Assembly (NCBI GenBank): GCA_947623845.1
Contig: CANQHM010000010.1
Coordinates: forward strand, 1-29,972
Source of the DNA: an uncultured Bacilli bacterium
Lineage (GTDB): Bacteria > Bacillota_I > Bacilli_A > RF39 > UBA660
Direction: 5' to 3'
Length of the DNA: 29,972 bases
The notes beneath the pieces were generated by a model. It had not been told where the DNA came from. It saw nothing but the letters and a program-made list of their open reading frames with translations, and did not search any database. Shown in pieces: positions 13,780 to 20,857 of the stretch. The stretch's first letter is position 1. Every line of letters starts with the position of its first letter. The translations under genes were made by a program, and so were the position numbers.

Positions 13780-16353
13780 ATGTTAGAGATTAAAAAAATA
13801 ACGAAAACATATGAAACTGATGGCTTTAAGCAAAAAGCTTTACATAATGTTAGTATTAACTTTCGAAAGAATGAATTTGCTTCTATTTTAGGACCTAGTG
13901 GTAGTGGTAAAACAACACTGCTTAATATTATTGGAGGTCTAGATAGATATGATTCAGGCGACTTAGTAATTAATGAAGTTAGTACCAAGAAATATAAAGA
14001 CCGGGATTGGGATTCTTATCGGAATCATCGAGTTGGTTTTGTATTTCAAAGTTATAATTTAATTGCCCATCAAAGTGTCTTACAAAATGTCGAACTTGCT
14101 CTTACTTTATCGGGAGTATCTAAAGGAGAAAGAAGAAGACGAGCAAAACAAGTTTTAAAAAGTGTGGGACTAGAAAAACATATTAATAAATTACCTAATC
14201 AATTATCAGGTGGGCAAATGCAAAGAGTTGCTATAGCTAGAGCTTTAATAAATGACCCAGATATCTTACTAGCAGATGAACCTACGGGAGCTTTAGATAG
14301 TGAAACTAGTACGCAAATTATGGATTTATTAAAAGAAGTAGCTAAAGATAAATTAGTTATCATGGTTACCCATAATCCCGATTTAGCTAAAAAGTATTCA
14401 TCAAGAATTATTAAATTAAAAGATGGGGAAGTTACCGATGATTCACATCCTTATGATGGTAAAGATAATACCAAAGAAGCCTTAGAAATTGAAAAATCAA
14501 AAAGTAAAAAGACTTCCATGAGTTTAGTTACCGCTTTATCATTATCTTTAAATAACTTAATGACAAAAAAGGGAAGAACAATCCTTACCGCTTTTGCTGG
14601 AAGTATTGGTATTATAGGGATTGCCCTTATCTTATCATTATCTCATGGACTTAATAGTTATATTGGCAAAGTTGAAGAAGATACCTTATCATTATATCCT
14701 TTAACATTAGAAAAAGCATCTATGGATAGAGCAAGTTTAATGGAATCATTTATGGAAATTGAAAATAGGGATGAAGAACTAAAAAATGATAAAGTATATT
14801 CTAATAATATTATGACAGATTTAATATCATCAGTAGCTGGTTCAAGATTAGATAATGACTTAAAAGGATTTAAAGAATATATAGAAAGTGGAAAATCTTC
14901 TATAAACGATTATGTTAGTGATATAAGATATAAATATAATTTAAATTTAAATATCTATAAAGCCGATTATGAAGATAAAATTACCCAAGTAAATCCTAGT
15001 ACAGTTTTTGATAATATTGGAATTGGTAATGAAATGATGAGTCAAGTAAGTGGTAGTAGCATGATGGGGATGAATGAAGTAAACTCATGGGTTGAATTAC
15101 CAGATAAAGAAGAAGTATTAAAATCCCAATATGATTTAGTAGCAGGTAAATTACCAGAAAACTATAATGAAGTAGTACTCGTAATGGATCAAAATAACGA
15201 AGTTAGTGATTATGCCCTATATTCTTTAGGATTACTTAATCAAGATGAACTTAAAAGTATTGTCGGAAAAATAATGAATGGGGAAGAAATAGAGAAAAAA
15301 GATACTTATGAATATGAGTATGATGAAATTATTGGTCTTAAATATAAATTACTTTTAAATACCGATTATTATGAAAAACAAGGTAATATTTGGGTTGATA
15401 AGAGTAATGATGAAAAGTATATGAAGAAAAAATTAGATAATGCCTTAGATATTGAAGTTGTTGGTATTATTAAGATTAGTGAAGACTCTTCCGCAGTAAC
15501 AACGGGAGTTATTGGCTATACTAAAGATTTAATGGAATATACTGTTGGCAAGATAAATGAAACAAAGATAGTTAAAGAACAACTTGCTGACCCTAAAAAG
15601 AATGTTTTTACAGGCTTAGAATTTAGCGAAAATCCGGCATTTGATATGAAAGATTTACCAATAGAACAACAACAATATTTAGCTAGTTTATCCCAAGAAG
15701 AATTAGCGAAAGTTATTGCGGAATATAGTGAAAATGCGACAGCAACATATGAAACAAATATTCAAAAATTAGGAGTCGTAGATTTAGAAGACCCTTATAC
15801 GATTGAGTTATATCCTAAGGACTTTGAATCTAAAGATAAGATAGTTTCCGTAATTGATGACTTTAATAAAGATCGGGATGAAGATGAACAACTTATTTAT
15901 ACCGATGTTGTTGGCGTAATGATGAGTTCGGTAACGACAATTATTAATGCCATAAGTTATATCTTAATCGCCTTTGTAAGTATTTCTTTAGTAGTATCTT
16001 CTATTATGATAGCAATTATTACATATATTTCCGTTATTGAAAGAACAAAAGAAATTGGTATATTAAGAGCTATTGGAGCAAGAAAGAAAGATGTTTCACG
16101 CGTATTTAATGCGGAGACTTTAATTGAAGGTTTATTTGCGGGAGTTTTAGGAATAGTTGTAACTATTTTACTTAACATTCCAATTAATATGGTAATTGAA
16201 AACATTACAAGTATTTCTGGCTTAGCAAAATTACCAATGGGTGGGGGAATAATCTTAGTAATTATTTCGGTAACTTTAACCTTTATTGCTGGTTTAATTC
16301 CTGCAAGGATGGCAAGCAAGAGAGACCCAGTTGTAGCTTTAAGAACCGAATAA
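13780..16353 (+). CDS. MacB-type ABC transporter, fused ATPase and permease
   Basis: 857 residues. The N-terminal ATPase is complete: Walker A GPSGSGKTT (38-46), Q-loop Gln90, signature LSGGQ (142-146), Walker B ILLADEP with D166/E167, and H-loop His198. The permease follows with one membrane helix at about 265-285, a large extracellular domain (about 290-740) and three C-terminal helices in a FtsX/MacB layout with the ERTKEIGILRAIGA loop. MacB-type (type VII) transporters drive lipoprotein, peptide or toxin export mechanically rather than by transmembrane passage. Fused forms occur in Firmicutes as peptide-resistance or signal transporters. The start is ATG 13780 behind AAAGGAGAG. No two-component system is adjacent, so the substrate is unknown. 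Confidence 0.93.
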   Translation: MLEIKKITKTYETDGFKQKALHNVSINFRKNEFASILGPSGSGKTTLLNIIGGLDRYDSGDLVINEVSTKKYKDRDWDSYRNHRVGFVFQSYNLIAHQSVLQNVELALTLSGVSKGERRRRAKQVLKSVGLEKHINKLPNQLSGGQMQRVAIARALINDPDILLADEPTGALDSETSTQIMDLLKEVAKDKLVIMVTHNPDLAKKYSSRIIKLKDGEVTDDSHPYDGKDNTKEALEIEKSKSKKTSMSLVTALSLSLNNLMTKKGRTILTAFAGSIGIIGIALILSLSHGLNSYIGKVEEDTLSLYPLTLEKASMDRASLMESFMEIENRDEELKNDKVYSNNIMTDLISSVAGSRLDNDLKGFKEYIESGKSSINDYVSDIRYKYNLNLNIYKADYEDKITQVNPSTVFDNIGIGNEMMSQVSGSSMMGMNEVNSWVELPDKEEVLKSQYDLVAGKLPENYNEVVLVMDQNNEVSDYALYSLGLLNQDELKSIVGKIMNGEEIEKKDTYEYEYDEIIGLKYKLLLNTDYYEKQGNIWVDKSNDEKYMKKKLDNALDIEVVGIIKISEDSSAVTTGVIGYTKDLMEYTVGKINETKIVKEQLADPKKNVFTGLEFSENPAFDMKDLPIEQQQYLASLSQEELAKVIAEYSENATATYETNIQKLGVVDLEDPYTIELYPKDFESKDKIVSVIDDFNKDRDEDEQLIYTDVVGVMMSSVTTIINAISYILIAFVSISLVVSSIMIAIITYISVIERTKEIGILRAIGARKKDVSRVFNAETLIEGLFAGVLGIVVTILLNIPINMVIENITSISGLAKLPMGGGIILVIISVTLTFIAGLIPARMASKRDPVVALRTE

Positions 16354-16357
16354 ATTT

Positions 16358-16391
16358 GGAGGAAGAAATGCGAATTTTTCTTCCTTTTTTT
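16358..16391 (+). terminator. Terminator of the ABC transporter gene
   Basis: GGAAGAAA (16361-16368) pairs with TTTCTTCC (16377-16384), followed by seven T. Confidence 0.9.
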
Positions 16392-16400
16392 AATAAAATT

Positions 16401-16409
16401 TGATAGAAT
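16401..16409 (+). promoter_or_regulatory. Extended -10 promoter of the lipoprotein gene
   Basis: TGa-TAGAAT (16404-16409), about 24 bases before the GTG start. Confidence 0.5.
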
Positions 16410-16432
16410 TAGATTTAAGAGAGGTGAGTTTA

Positions 16433-16906
16433 GTGATAAAAGGATTAAAGGTAGCTGTTTTAAGCGGTTTAGTATTACTAATGACTGGTTGTTTTACAAA
16501 TATGGCTCTTCCGCCACTAGGTAATCCTAATCAATTAGTTTGCCATCATAGCGAAGAAGGCCTTGATGCCCATTTAGTATTCCAATACGATGATAGCCAA
16601 ACCCAAATAATGAATGCTATAATGGATATGCAAGTTGAGTTCCCTGAGCTTTTAACTGATGGCTTAGATGAATTAGTGGGATTTAATGTTTCGGGTTTAG
16701 CTGATTATATGACATCCGAAGATATTTGTGAAGCTTATGGTATTACTACGGGAGATTGTAGTGGGTCTTATGATGATAATGTCCTAAAAATTAATGTAAA
16801 ACTTGAAGGCGATGAGATAGGCTCCCAATTAGAAACAGTTACTTCTGATATGACAAGAGAAGAGGTTATTGCAGCGGCCGAAGAAGAAGGCTTTACTTGC
16901 GAGTAA
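16433..16906 (+). CDS. Small secreted lipoprotein, unknown function
   Basis: 157 residues. A short basic start (MIKGLK) and a hydrophobic helix lead into the lipobox L-M-T-G-C, so the mature protein is lipid-anchored at a cysteine near residue 20. The mature part is acidic, with four further cysteines (at LVCHH, DICEA, GDCSG and the C-terminal TCE) that may form disulphides. The last residues (MTREEVIAAAEEEGFTCE) resemble the closing helix of small YehR-type lipoproteins, but no family is assigned. The start is GTG 16433, since GAGGTG lies six bases upstream; the in-frame TTG at 16400 overlaps the -10 box. Confidence 0.8.
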   Translation: MIKGLKVAVLSGLVLLMTGCFTNMALPPLGNPNQLVCHHSEEGLDAHLVFQYDDSQTQIMNAIMDMQVEFPELLTDGLDELVGFNVSGLADYMTSEDICEAYGITTGDCSGSYDDNVLKINVKLEGDEIGSQLETVTSDMTREEVIAAAEEEGFTCE

Positions 16907-16918
16907 GTCTTCTTTTTT
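16882..16918 (+). terminator. Terminator of the lipoprotein gene
   Basis: A GAAGAAGGC-TTTACT arm pairs imperfectly with AGTAA-GTCTTC around TGCG, then six T. The coding end forms the 5' arm. Confidence 0.75.
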
Positions 16919-16920
16919 AA

Positions 16921-16949
16921 TTTACACAATATCTAACTTATGATATAAT
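16921..16949 (+). promoter_or_regulatory. Promoter of the PfkB-Smr operon
   Basis: TTTACA (16921-16926), 17-base spacer, TATAAT (16944-16949) preceded by TGa. Confidence 0.75.
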
Positions 16950-16976
16950 AATTTATAGAATACGAGGTTGATAATA

Positions 16977-17888
16977 GTGATAAAAGTATTGTGTCTTGGA
17001 CATTCTTCATATGATATATATATTAAAGTAGATGAATTTCCTAAAGAAAATACCAAGAATAGATTCGTTCATAAAGTAGCTTGTGGAGGAGGACCTGCAG
17101 CAAATGCCGCTTATTTATTAGGTAAATGGGGTGTTAGTACCACCTTTGCTGGTGTAGTTGGTAATGATGTTTTTGGAAATAGAATTAAAAAAGAATTAGA
17201 AAGTGTGGGCGTTGATACAAGATATATGGAAACCTCATACGAAAATGATACGACGATAAGTTTTATCTTAGCTAATCAAAAAAATGGGTCAAGAACATCA
17301 TTTAATGTCGCCGATGAATATGTAGGACTTAAAAAATATGATTTTGATTATACGCCGGATGTTATTTTAATAGATGGACATGATATTATTGCTTCCCGTT
17401 CCACTTTAGAAAGATTTCCTAAAGCGATTGGTATAATTGATGCGGGAAGATACACGGAAGATATATCTAATTTATGTAAAAAAGTAAAATATATTGTTTG
17501 TTCTAAAGAATTTGCGGAAAGAGCAACGGGAATGGTAATGGATTATCAAAATCCGCAAACAATTGTAAATGTTTATGATGCTTTAATGAAAAAGTATGAC
17601 CAACAAGAAATAGTTATTACCCTAGAAGATCAAGGAGCAGTTTATAAATTTGGTGATGATATTAAAATAAGCCCTGCTTTAGATATAAGTCCAGTCGTAG
17701 ATACAACAGGGGCAGGCGATATCTTCCATGGCGCATTTACTTATGTCATCGCTGCTGGGGGAAATATCGAGAAAGCTGTTAAGTTTGGGAATATCGCTGC
17801 TGGTTTATCGTTAGTTACTTTAGGAGCCCGTTTATCTATTCCTAAACTAGATGATGTTAAAAAAGTATATGAAAAGAATTTGGGTTGA
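16977..17888 (+). CDS. PfkB-family carbohydrate/nucleoside kinase
   Basis: 303 residues, the usual length of the ribokinase/PfkB family, which phosphorylates sugars or nucleosides with ATP. It has the N-terminal substrate-binding glycine segment (CGGGPAANAAYLLGKWG, 36-52) and the C-terminal signature DTTGAGDIFHGAF (242-254) with the anion hole and catalytic base Asp248. Substrate specificity cannot be read from the sequence. The start is GTG 16977, seven bases after GAGGTTGAT; a TTG at 16968 is in frame but too close to the ribosome site. Its 3' end overlaps the start of the Smr gene by about 20 bases. Confidence 0.9.
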   Translation: MIKVLCLGHSSYDIYIKVDEFPKENTKNRFVHKVACGGGPAANAAYLLGKWGVSTTFAGVVGNDVFGNRIKKELESVGVDTRYMETSYENDTTISFILANQKNGSRTSFNVADEYVGLKKYDFDYTPDVILIDGHDIIASRSTLERFPKAIGIIDAGRYTEDISNLCKKVKYIVCSKEFAERATGMVMDYQNPQTIVNVYDALMKKYDQQEIVITLEDQGAVYKFGDDIKISPALDISPVVDTTGAGDIFHGAFTYVIAAGGNIEKAVKFGNIAAGLSLVTLGARLSIPKLDDVKKVYEKNLG

Positions 17889-18144
17889 TCCATTTACTGC
17901 TAATCTTCCAACTTTAGATTTACATGGAGAAGTATCTAGTCTAGCACCTAATTTAATAAATACTTTTATTAGTGATAATGTTAAATCAGGAAATAACAAA
18001 GTTATAATAATTCATGGTAAGGGTAGTGGAGTTATTAAGAAAACTACGCAAGAAGTATTAAAGAAAAATAAGCAAGTTACAAGGTTTTATATTGATGGAA
18101 CAAATGACGGGATGACCGTTGTGGAGCTAGTAAAAAGGCCTTGA
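17869..18144 (+). CDS. Stand-alone Smr-domain protein
   Basis: 91 residues, essentially a single small MutS-related (Smr) domain: LDLHG (16-20) and IHGKGSG (48-54), followed by the basic KKTTQEVLKK stretch. Smr domains nick or bind branched DNA and, in some proteins, cleave RNA at stalled ribosomes. The stand-alone form may act in either process. The start is placed at ATG 17869 because homologous content begins there; ATG 17851 and 17854 are also in frame and give a longer N-terminus without a better ribosome site. It overlaps pfkB, so translation is probably coupled. Confidence 0.8.
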   Translation: MKRIWVDPFTANLPTLDLHGEVSSLAPNLINTFISDNVKSGNNKVIIIHGKGSGVIKKTTQEVLKKNKQVTRFYIDGTNDGMTVVELVKRP

Positions 18145-18156
18145 AATTTGCTTTTT
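18131..18156 (+). terminator. Weak terminator after the Smr gene
   Basis: AAAAAGGC (18132-18139) can pair with GCTTTTTT (18150-18157) with a bulged G. Low stability. Confidence 0.35.
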
Positions 18157-18176
18157 TAAGCATTTTATGGTATAAT
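18148..18176 (+). promoter_or_regulatory. Upstream promoter of the 139-residue gene
   Basis: TTGCTT (18148-18153), 17-base spacer, TATAAT (18171-18176) preceded by TGg. It lies about 93 bases above the main promoter and may be a second start for the same gene. Confidence 0.5.
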
Positions 18177-18220
18177 TAGTATAGATACAGCAGAAAAAGT
18201 CAATAATAATGTTGAATATT

Positions 18221-18269
18221 TCATAAAATTTAACACAAATTTGACATTTATGACAACTTGTGCTATAAT
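18221..18269 (+). promoter_or_regulatory. Consensus promoter with a surrounding inverted repeat
   Basis: TTGACA (18241-18246), 17-base spacer, TATAAT (18264-18269) preceded by TGc: one of the best promoters in the window. TCATAAA (18221-18227) and TTTATGA (18247-18253) form an inverted repeat flanking the -35 box, and two AAATTT palindromes (18226, 18237) lie between, so a repressor or activator site is possible. Confidence 0.8.
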
Positions 18270-18293
18270 TGTATCAATTAAGGGGGTTAATAT

Positions 18294-18713
18294 ATGAAAG
18301 GTTATATTTTAGAGTATATTAATGAAAATGAATATAGAAAGTTAGAAAGAGCACTTAAAAAGTACAATATGCTTGCTTATAAAAAGCTTAATTTTGAGTA
18401 TTATCCTAACTTAAGAAATGGTAAATTCGTTGGTGAATTAGTAGAAACTAATAAAAAAGAACATACAAAAAGATATGAACTTAGACTTCCAAGTGATAAG
18501 ATGTTTGCTCAAGTTCACGGAGAAGTTAAACTTATATATACAGTTTATGAAAAAGAAGGGACAGTAATCTTAGAAAAGATTACACCTGAACATATCTTAA
18601 TTGAAGGACATAATTCTGAGTTACATACTTATAAAGGTATTATGATATCTTCAAGTAATGCCATGAAAGATAAATTTAAAATCGATTTATTAAATAAGTT
18701 ACAAGGTAAATAA
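18294..18713 (+). CDS. Unknown 139-residue cytoplasmic protein
   Basis: Not recognised. No signal peptide, membrane segment or known motif is seen. The protein is lysine- and tyrosine-rich with an alternating beta-like pattern (KLIYTVYEKEGTVILEKITPEHILIEGH) between an N-terminal helix (NEYRKLERALKKYNML) and a C-terminal helix. It starts at ATG 18294 behind AAGGGGGTTA and a strong promoter, and has its own terminator, so it is a monocistronic and probably well-expressed gene. Coding character is good (regular third-position A/T bias), and I treat it as real. Confidence 0.75.
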   Translation: MKGYILEYINENEYRKLERALKKYNMLAYKKLNFEYYPNLRNGKFVGELVETNKKEHTKRYELRLPSDKMFAQVHGEVKLIYTVYEKEGTVILEKITPEHILIEGHNSELHTYKGIMISSSNAMKDKFKIDLLNKLQGK

Positions 18714-18736
18714 TAATGACAATAATAATTTTAAAA

Positions 18737-18794
18737 CTTATTTTCGATAAAATAAGAAGGGGAAAAGAATTAAACTACACTAAGTAGTTTTTTT
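18737..18794 (+). terminator. Hairpin and terminator after the 139-residue gene
   Basis: An 8-bp hairpin CTTATTTT/AAAATAAG (18737-18744 with 18749-18756) has no T-run. It is followed by the terminator AAACTAC (18772-18778)/GTAGTTT (18784-18790) with a T-run. Confidence 0.75.
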
Positions 18795-18803
18795 CTTTGG
18801 TAT

Positions 18804-18838
18804 TTTATAAACAAAAAAAGTCCAAATTTATGGACTTT
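18804..18838 (-). terminator. Terminator of the tRNA-Ile2/tRNA-Leu unit
   Basis: Read on the minus strand, AAAGTCCA and TGGACTTT pair around a short loop, followed by T's (the A-run at 18814-18820 on the plus strand). Confidence 0.8.
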
Positions 18839-18849
18839 ATAATTCAAAA

Positions 18850-18934
18850 TGGTGCACCTGAAGGGACTTGAACCCCCACGGATCACTCCGCTAGATCCTA
18901 AGTCTAGTGCGTCTACCAATTCCGCCACAGGTGC
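18850..18934 (-). tRNA. tRNA-Leu (anticodon TAG)
   Basis: 85 nt. Acceptor stem GCACCTG (5', ends at 18934) pairs with CAGGTGC. The anticodon loop is CTTAGGA (TAG), a class II variable arm is present, the T-arm has GGTTCAAGTCC, and CCA is encoded (18850-18852). It reads CUA leucine codons and is co-transcribed behind the CAT tRNA. Confidence 0.95.
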
Positions 18935-18940
18935 ATATAA

Positions 18941-19017
18941 TGGTGGACCTCGTAGGACTCGAACCTACGACCGCCCGGTTATGAGCCGGATGCTCTAACC
19001 AACTGAGCTAGAGGTCC
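18941..19017 (-). tRNA. tRNA with CAT anticodon, probably tRNA-Ile2
   Basis: 77 nt with encoded CCA. Acceptor GGACCTC/GAGGTCC, anticodon loop CTCATAA. The acceptor and loop resemble the Bacillus tRNA-Ile2 that TilS converts to lysidine rather than elongator Met (which begins GGCGG there). The call between Ile2 and Met is from similarity only. Confidence 0.85.
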
Positions 19018-19028
19018 AATACTTCTTA

Positions 19029-19057
19029 ATATTACCACAAACAATAAGGCATTTCAA
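19029..19057 (-). promoter_or_regulatory. Promoter of the tRNA-Ile2/Leu unit
   Basis: On the minus strand TTGAAA (19052-19057), 17-base spacer, TAATAT (19029-19034) preceded by TGg. Confidence 0.8.
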
Positions 19058-19125
19058 GTAATTTTTTCATAAAAATAGGTTTATTTATCTAATTTTGTTA
19101 ATACTAGAAATTAAGAGTGATAATT

Positions 19126-20292
19126 ATGAAATATAGAATAAGAAATGAAGTGCATATTATATGTTGGGTATTTTTATTAATAATCGCCGTAACTATGACC
19201 GTATTTATCGATTATAAAAAGAAAAAAGAACTAGATGATAAGATTGACTTTGATGAAATAATTAATGATGTTATCGCCGAAAATGCTTATAATAAAGAAA
19301 ATACCACTTATACCATTATTGGAAATAAATATATAAGTATTATTGATAAAACTAATATTAATCCTGTTGGAACGATTAGAGATATTAAGAATGGGGAAGT
19401 ATCTATAGATAAAGTTTTAAAAGAAGATAAAGTAAATGATTTTAATGATTTAGTTAGTTTTGTAGTAAGACAAAAATACCCAGAATTTATTACTAATACT
19501 ATTTTAGGAGAAGATAAACGAAGTTATGAAGTATCAGATACTAAGATAACTATATATTTTTCTAACGAAAGTATTAATCCTAGTTATGATAAAAGATTAA
19601 GTATTGATTTAGGATGCCCAGTAATAAAAGACTTTTTAAACTATGAATGTCAAGGTACGGTAGAATTTCCTAATGAAGTAGATAGTTTAGATAAGGTAGT
19701 AGCTCTTACTTTTGATGATGGGCCAACTAAAAATAAAACTGATAAAGTAGTTGAAATATTAAATAAAAATAAAGCTAATGCGACATTTTTTATGGTTGGT
19801 AATAAAATAAGTTATCAAAATAAACCAACGATACTAAATGTATTAAATAATGGTAATGAAATAGGAAGTCACTCCTATTCCCATAAGATGTTTACGAGAA
19901 TGAAAGATGAAGAAATATTAGAAGAACTTACGAATACAAATAATAACTTTAAAGAGATAACAGGAGAAGATTTATACTTAGTAAGACCACCATATGGATC
20001 TTCTAATCAAAGAGTAAGAAGTACGGTAGAAAATCCTTTTATCTTATGGAGTATTGATACTTTAGATTGGCATTCTAAAGATGCTTTAAAAGTTTATGAG
20101 GAAGTAATATCCAAAGTAGAAGATGGGGATATTATTTTAATGCACGATTCGTATGATTCAACCTTAGCGGCCTTAGAAGAGGTATTACCTAAACTATATA
20201 CAATGGGTTATAAAGTAACAACCGTATCTAATTTAGCAAAATTTAAAAACCAAGAAATAGCAAAGAATACAACATATCACTTCTTTAGATAA
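19126..20292 (+). CDS. Membrane-anchored polysaccharide deacetylase (NodB family)
   Basis: 388 residues. One membrane helix at about 11-28 anchors the enzyme with its domains outside. Residues 40-180 form a separate N-terminal domain of unknown role, as in PdaC-like peptidoglycan deacetylases. The NodB domain follows with all motifs: TFDDGP (D197/D198), HSYSH (H249/H253 metal ligands), RPPYG (R287), the LWSIDTLDW strand and ILMHD. These enzymes remove acetyl groups from wall peptidoglycan or other glycans. The start is ATG 19126 behind AAGAGTGAT; a GTG at 19117 overlaps that site. The 3' end overlaps the convergent minus-strand gene by 8 bases, with no terminator between. Confidence 0.92.
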   Translation: MKYRIRNEVHIICWVFLLIIAVTMTVFIDYKKKKELDDKIDFDEIINDVIAENAYNKENTTYTIIGNKYISIIDKTNINPVGTIRDIKNGEVSIDKVLKEDKVNDFNDLVSFVVRQKYPEFITNTILGEDKRSYEVSDTKITIYFSNESINPSYDKRLSIDLGCPVIKDFLNYECQGTVEFPNEVDSLDKVVALTFDDGPTKNKTDKVVEILNKNKANATFFMVGNKISYQNKPTILNVLNNGNEIGSHSYSHKMFTRMKDEEILEELTNTNNNFKEITGEDLYLVRPPYGSSNQRVRSTVENPFILWSIDTLDWHSKDALKVYEEVISKVEDGDIILMHDSYDSTLAALEEVLPKLYTMGYKVTTVSNLAKFKNQEIAKNTTYHFFR

Positions 20293-20662
20293 CTTCATCG
20301 ACATCCGTAGTATCCGCCCCAGTATAAGTTAAATAAATAACTATCGCTCCACCTACTAAAAATAAAATATTAGTTATAACACTTAATTTGGTATCATTAA
20401 TTTCTTTAATGGTACTTTTATTATTTAAATCTTTAAAGTCTTCAATACTTAATCCTAGAAAATATAAATATAGTAAGAATAAGACGATAACTAAAGTTTT
20501 ATTAATAGTTTTATATATATTTTTACTATTCTTATTACGATACATTAAGTAATCGCGTTCAAACTTATTCGAAATAAAATTAAAAATTATAACAAATAAA
20601 TAGATAACCCAGATAATATTTTCATTTCTAACCCTAGTTAATTGCTTAGCAAAGTTATTCAT
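20285..20662 (-). CDS. Small integral membrane protein
   Basis: 125 residues with three hydrophobic helices (about 17-35, 56-76 and 96-113), separated by basic and asparagine-rich loops. No family is recognised. It is convergent with the NodB deacetylase gene, overlapping it by 8 bases. The start ATG at 20662 has no good Shine-Dalgarno; a -10-like TATAAA lies only about 10 bases upstream, so the message may be nearly leaderless. The three-helix pattern argues that this is a real gene. Confidence 0.65.
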   Translation of the reverse strand: MNNFAKQLTRVRNENIIWVIYLFVIIFNFISNKFERDYLMYRNKNSKNIYKTINKTLVIVLFLLYLYFLGLSIEDFKDLNNKSTIKEINDTKLSVITNILFLVGGAIVIYLTYTGADTTDVDEVI

Positions 20663-20706
20663 ATTAAATTTTATACTTTAACTTTTTCCTTAAGAACATT
20701 ATTTTA

Positions 20707-20715
20707 TGTTATAAT
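20707..20715 (+). promoter_or_regulatory. Extended -10 promoter
   Basis: TGt-TATAAT (20710-20715), 20 bases before the GTG of the frameshifted small membrane peptide. It may also serve the WG-repeat gene. Confidence 0.6.
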
Positions 20716-20735
20716 GATATTAGGAAGGAGTTTAT

Positions 20736-20824
20736 GTGAAGAATTTTATTAAGAAGTGGGTTGTTATATTTTAAGCGGTGCGATTATAGTTAAAGTAACA
20801 TTAAAAAAAATTAGTGTTAATTAA
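20736..20824 (+). pseudogene. 29-residue membrane peptide gene with a T-run frameshift
   Basis: An excellent Shine-Dalgarno (AGGAAGGAG, 20722-20730) precedes GTG 20736. The frame reads MKNFIKKWVVIF and stops. One base out of register the sequence continues SGAIIVKVTLKKISVN and stops at 20824. Adding one T to the T4 run at 20769-20772 joins them into one basic-hydrophobic-basic peptide with a single membrane helix. Error or real mutation cannot be decided here. It is in the same orientation as, and 33 bases before, the WG-repeat gene. Confidence 0.6.
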
Positions 20825-20857
20825 AAATATTTAAAAAGAAAGTTTGAGGTATTATAA

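Noticed and set aside
13677..13988. Minus-strand frame over the ABC transporter start
   Set aside because: Antisense shadow of a strong ATPase gene.
15957..16319. Minus-strand hydrophobic frame over the permease helices
   Set aside because: Antisense to membrane helices, where reversed codons also give hydrophobic residues; no start signal.
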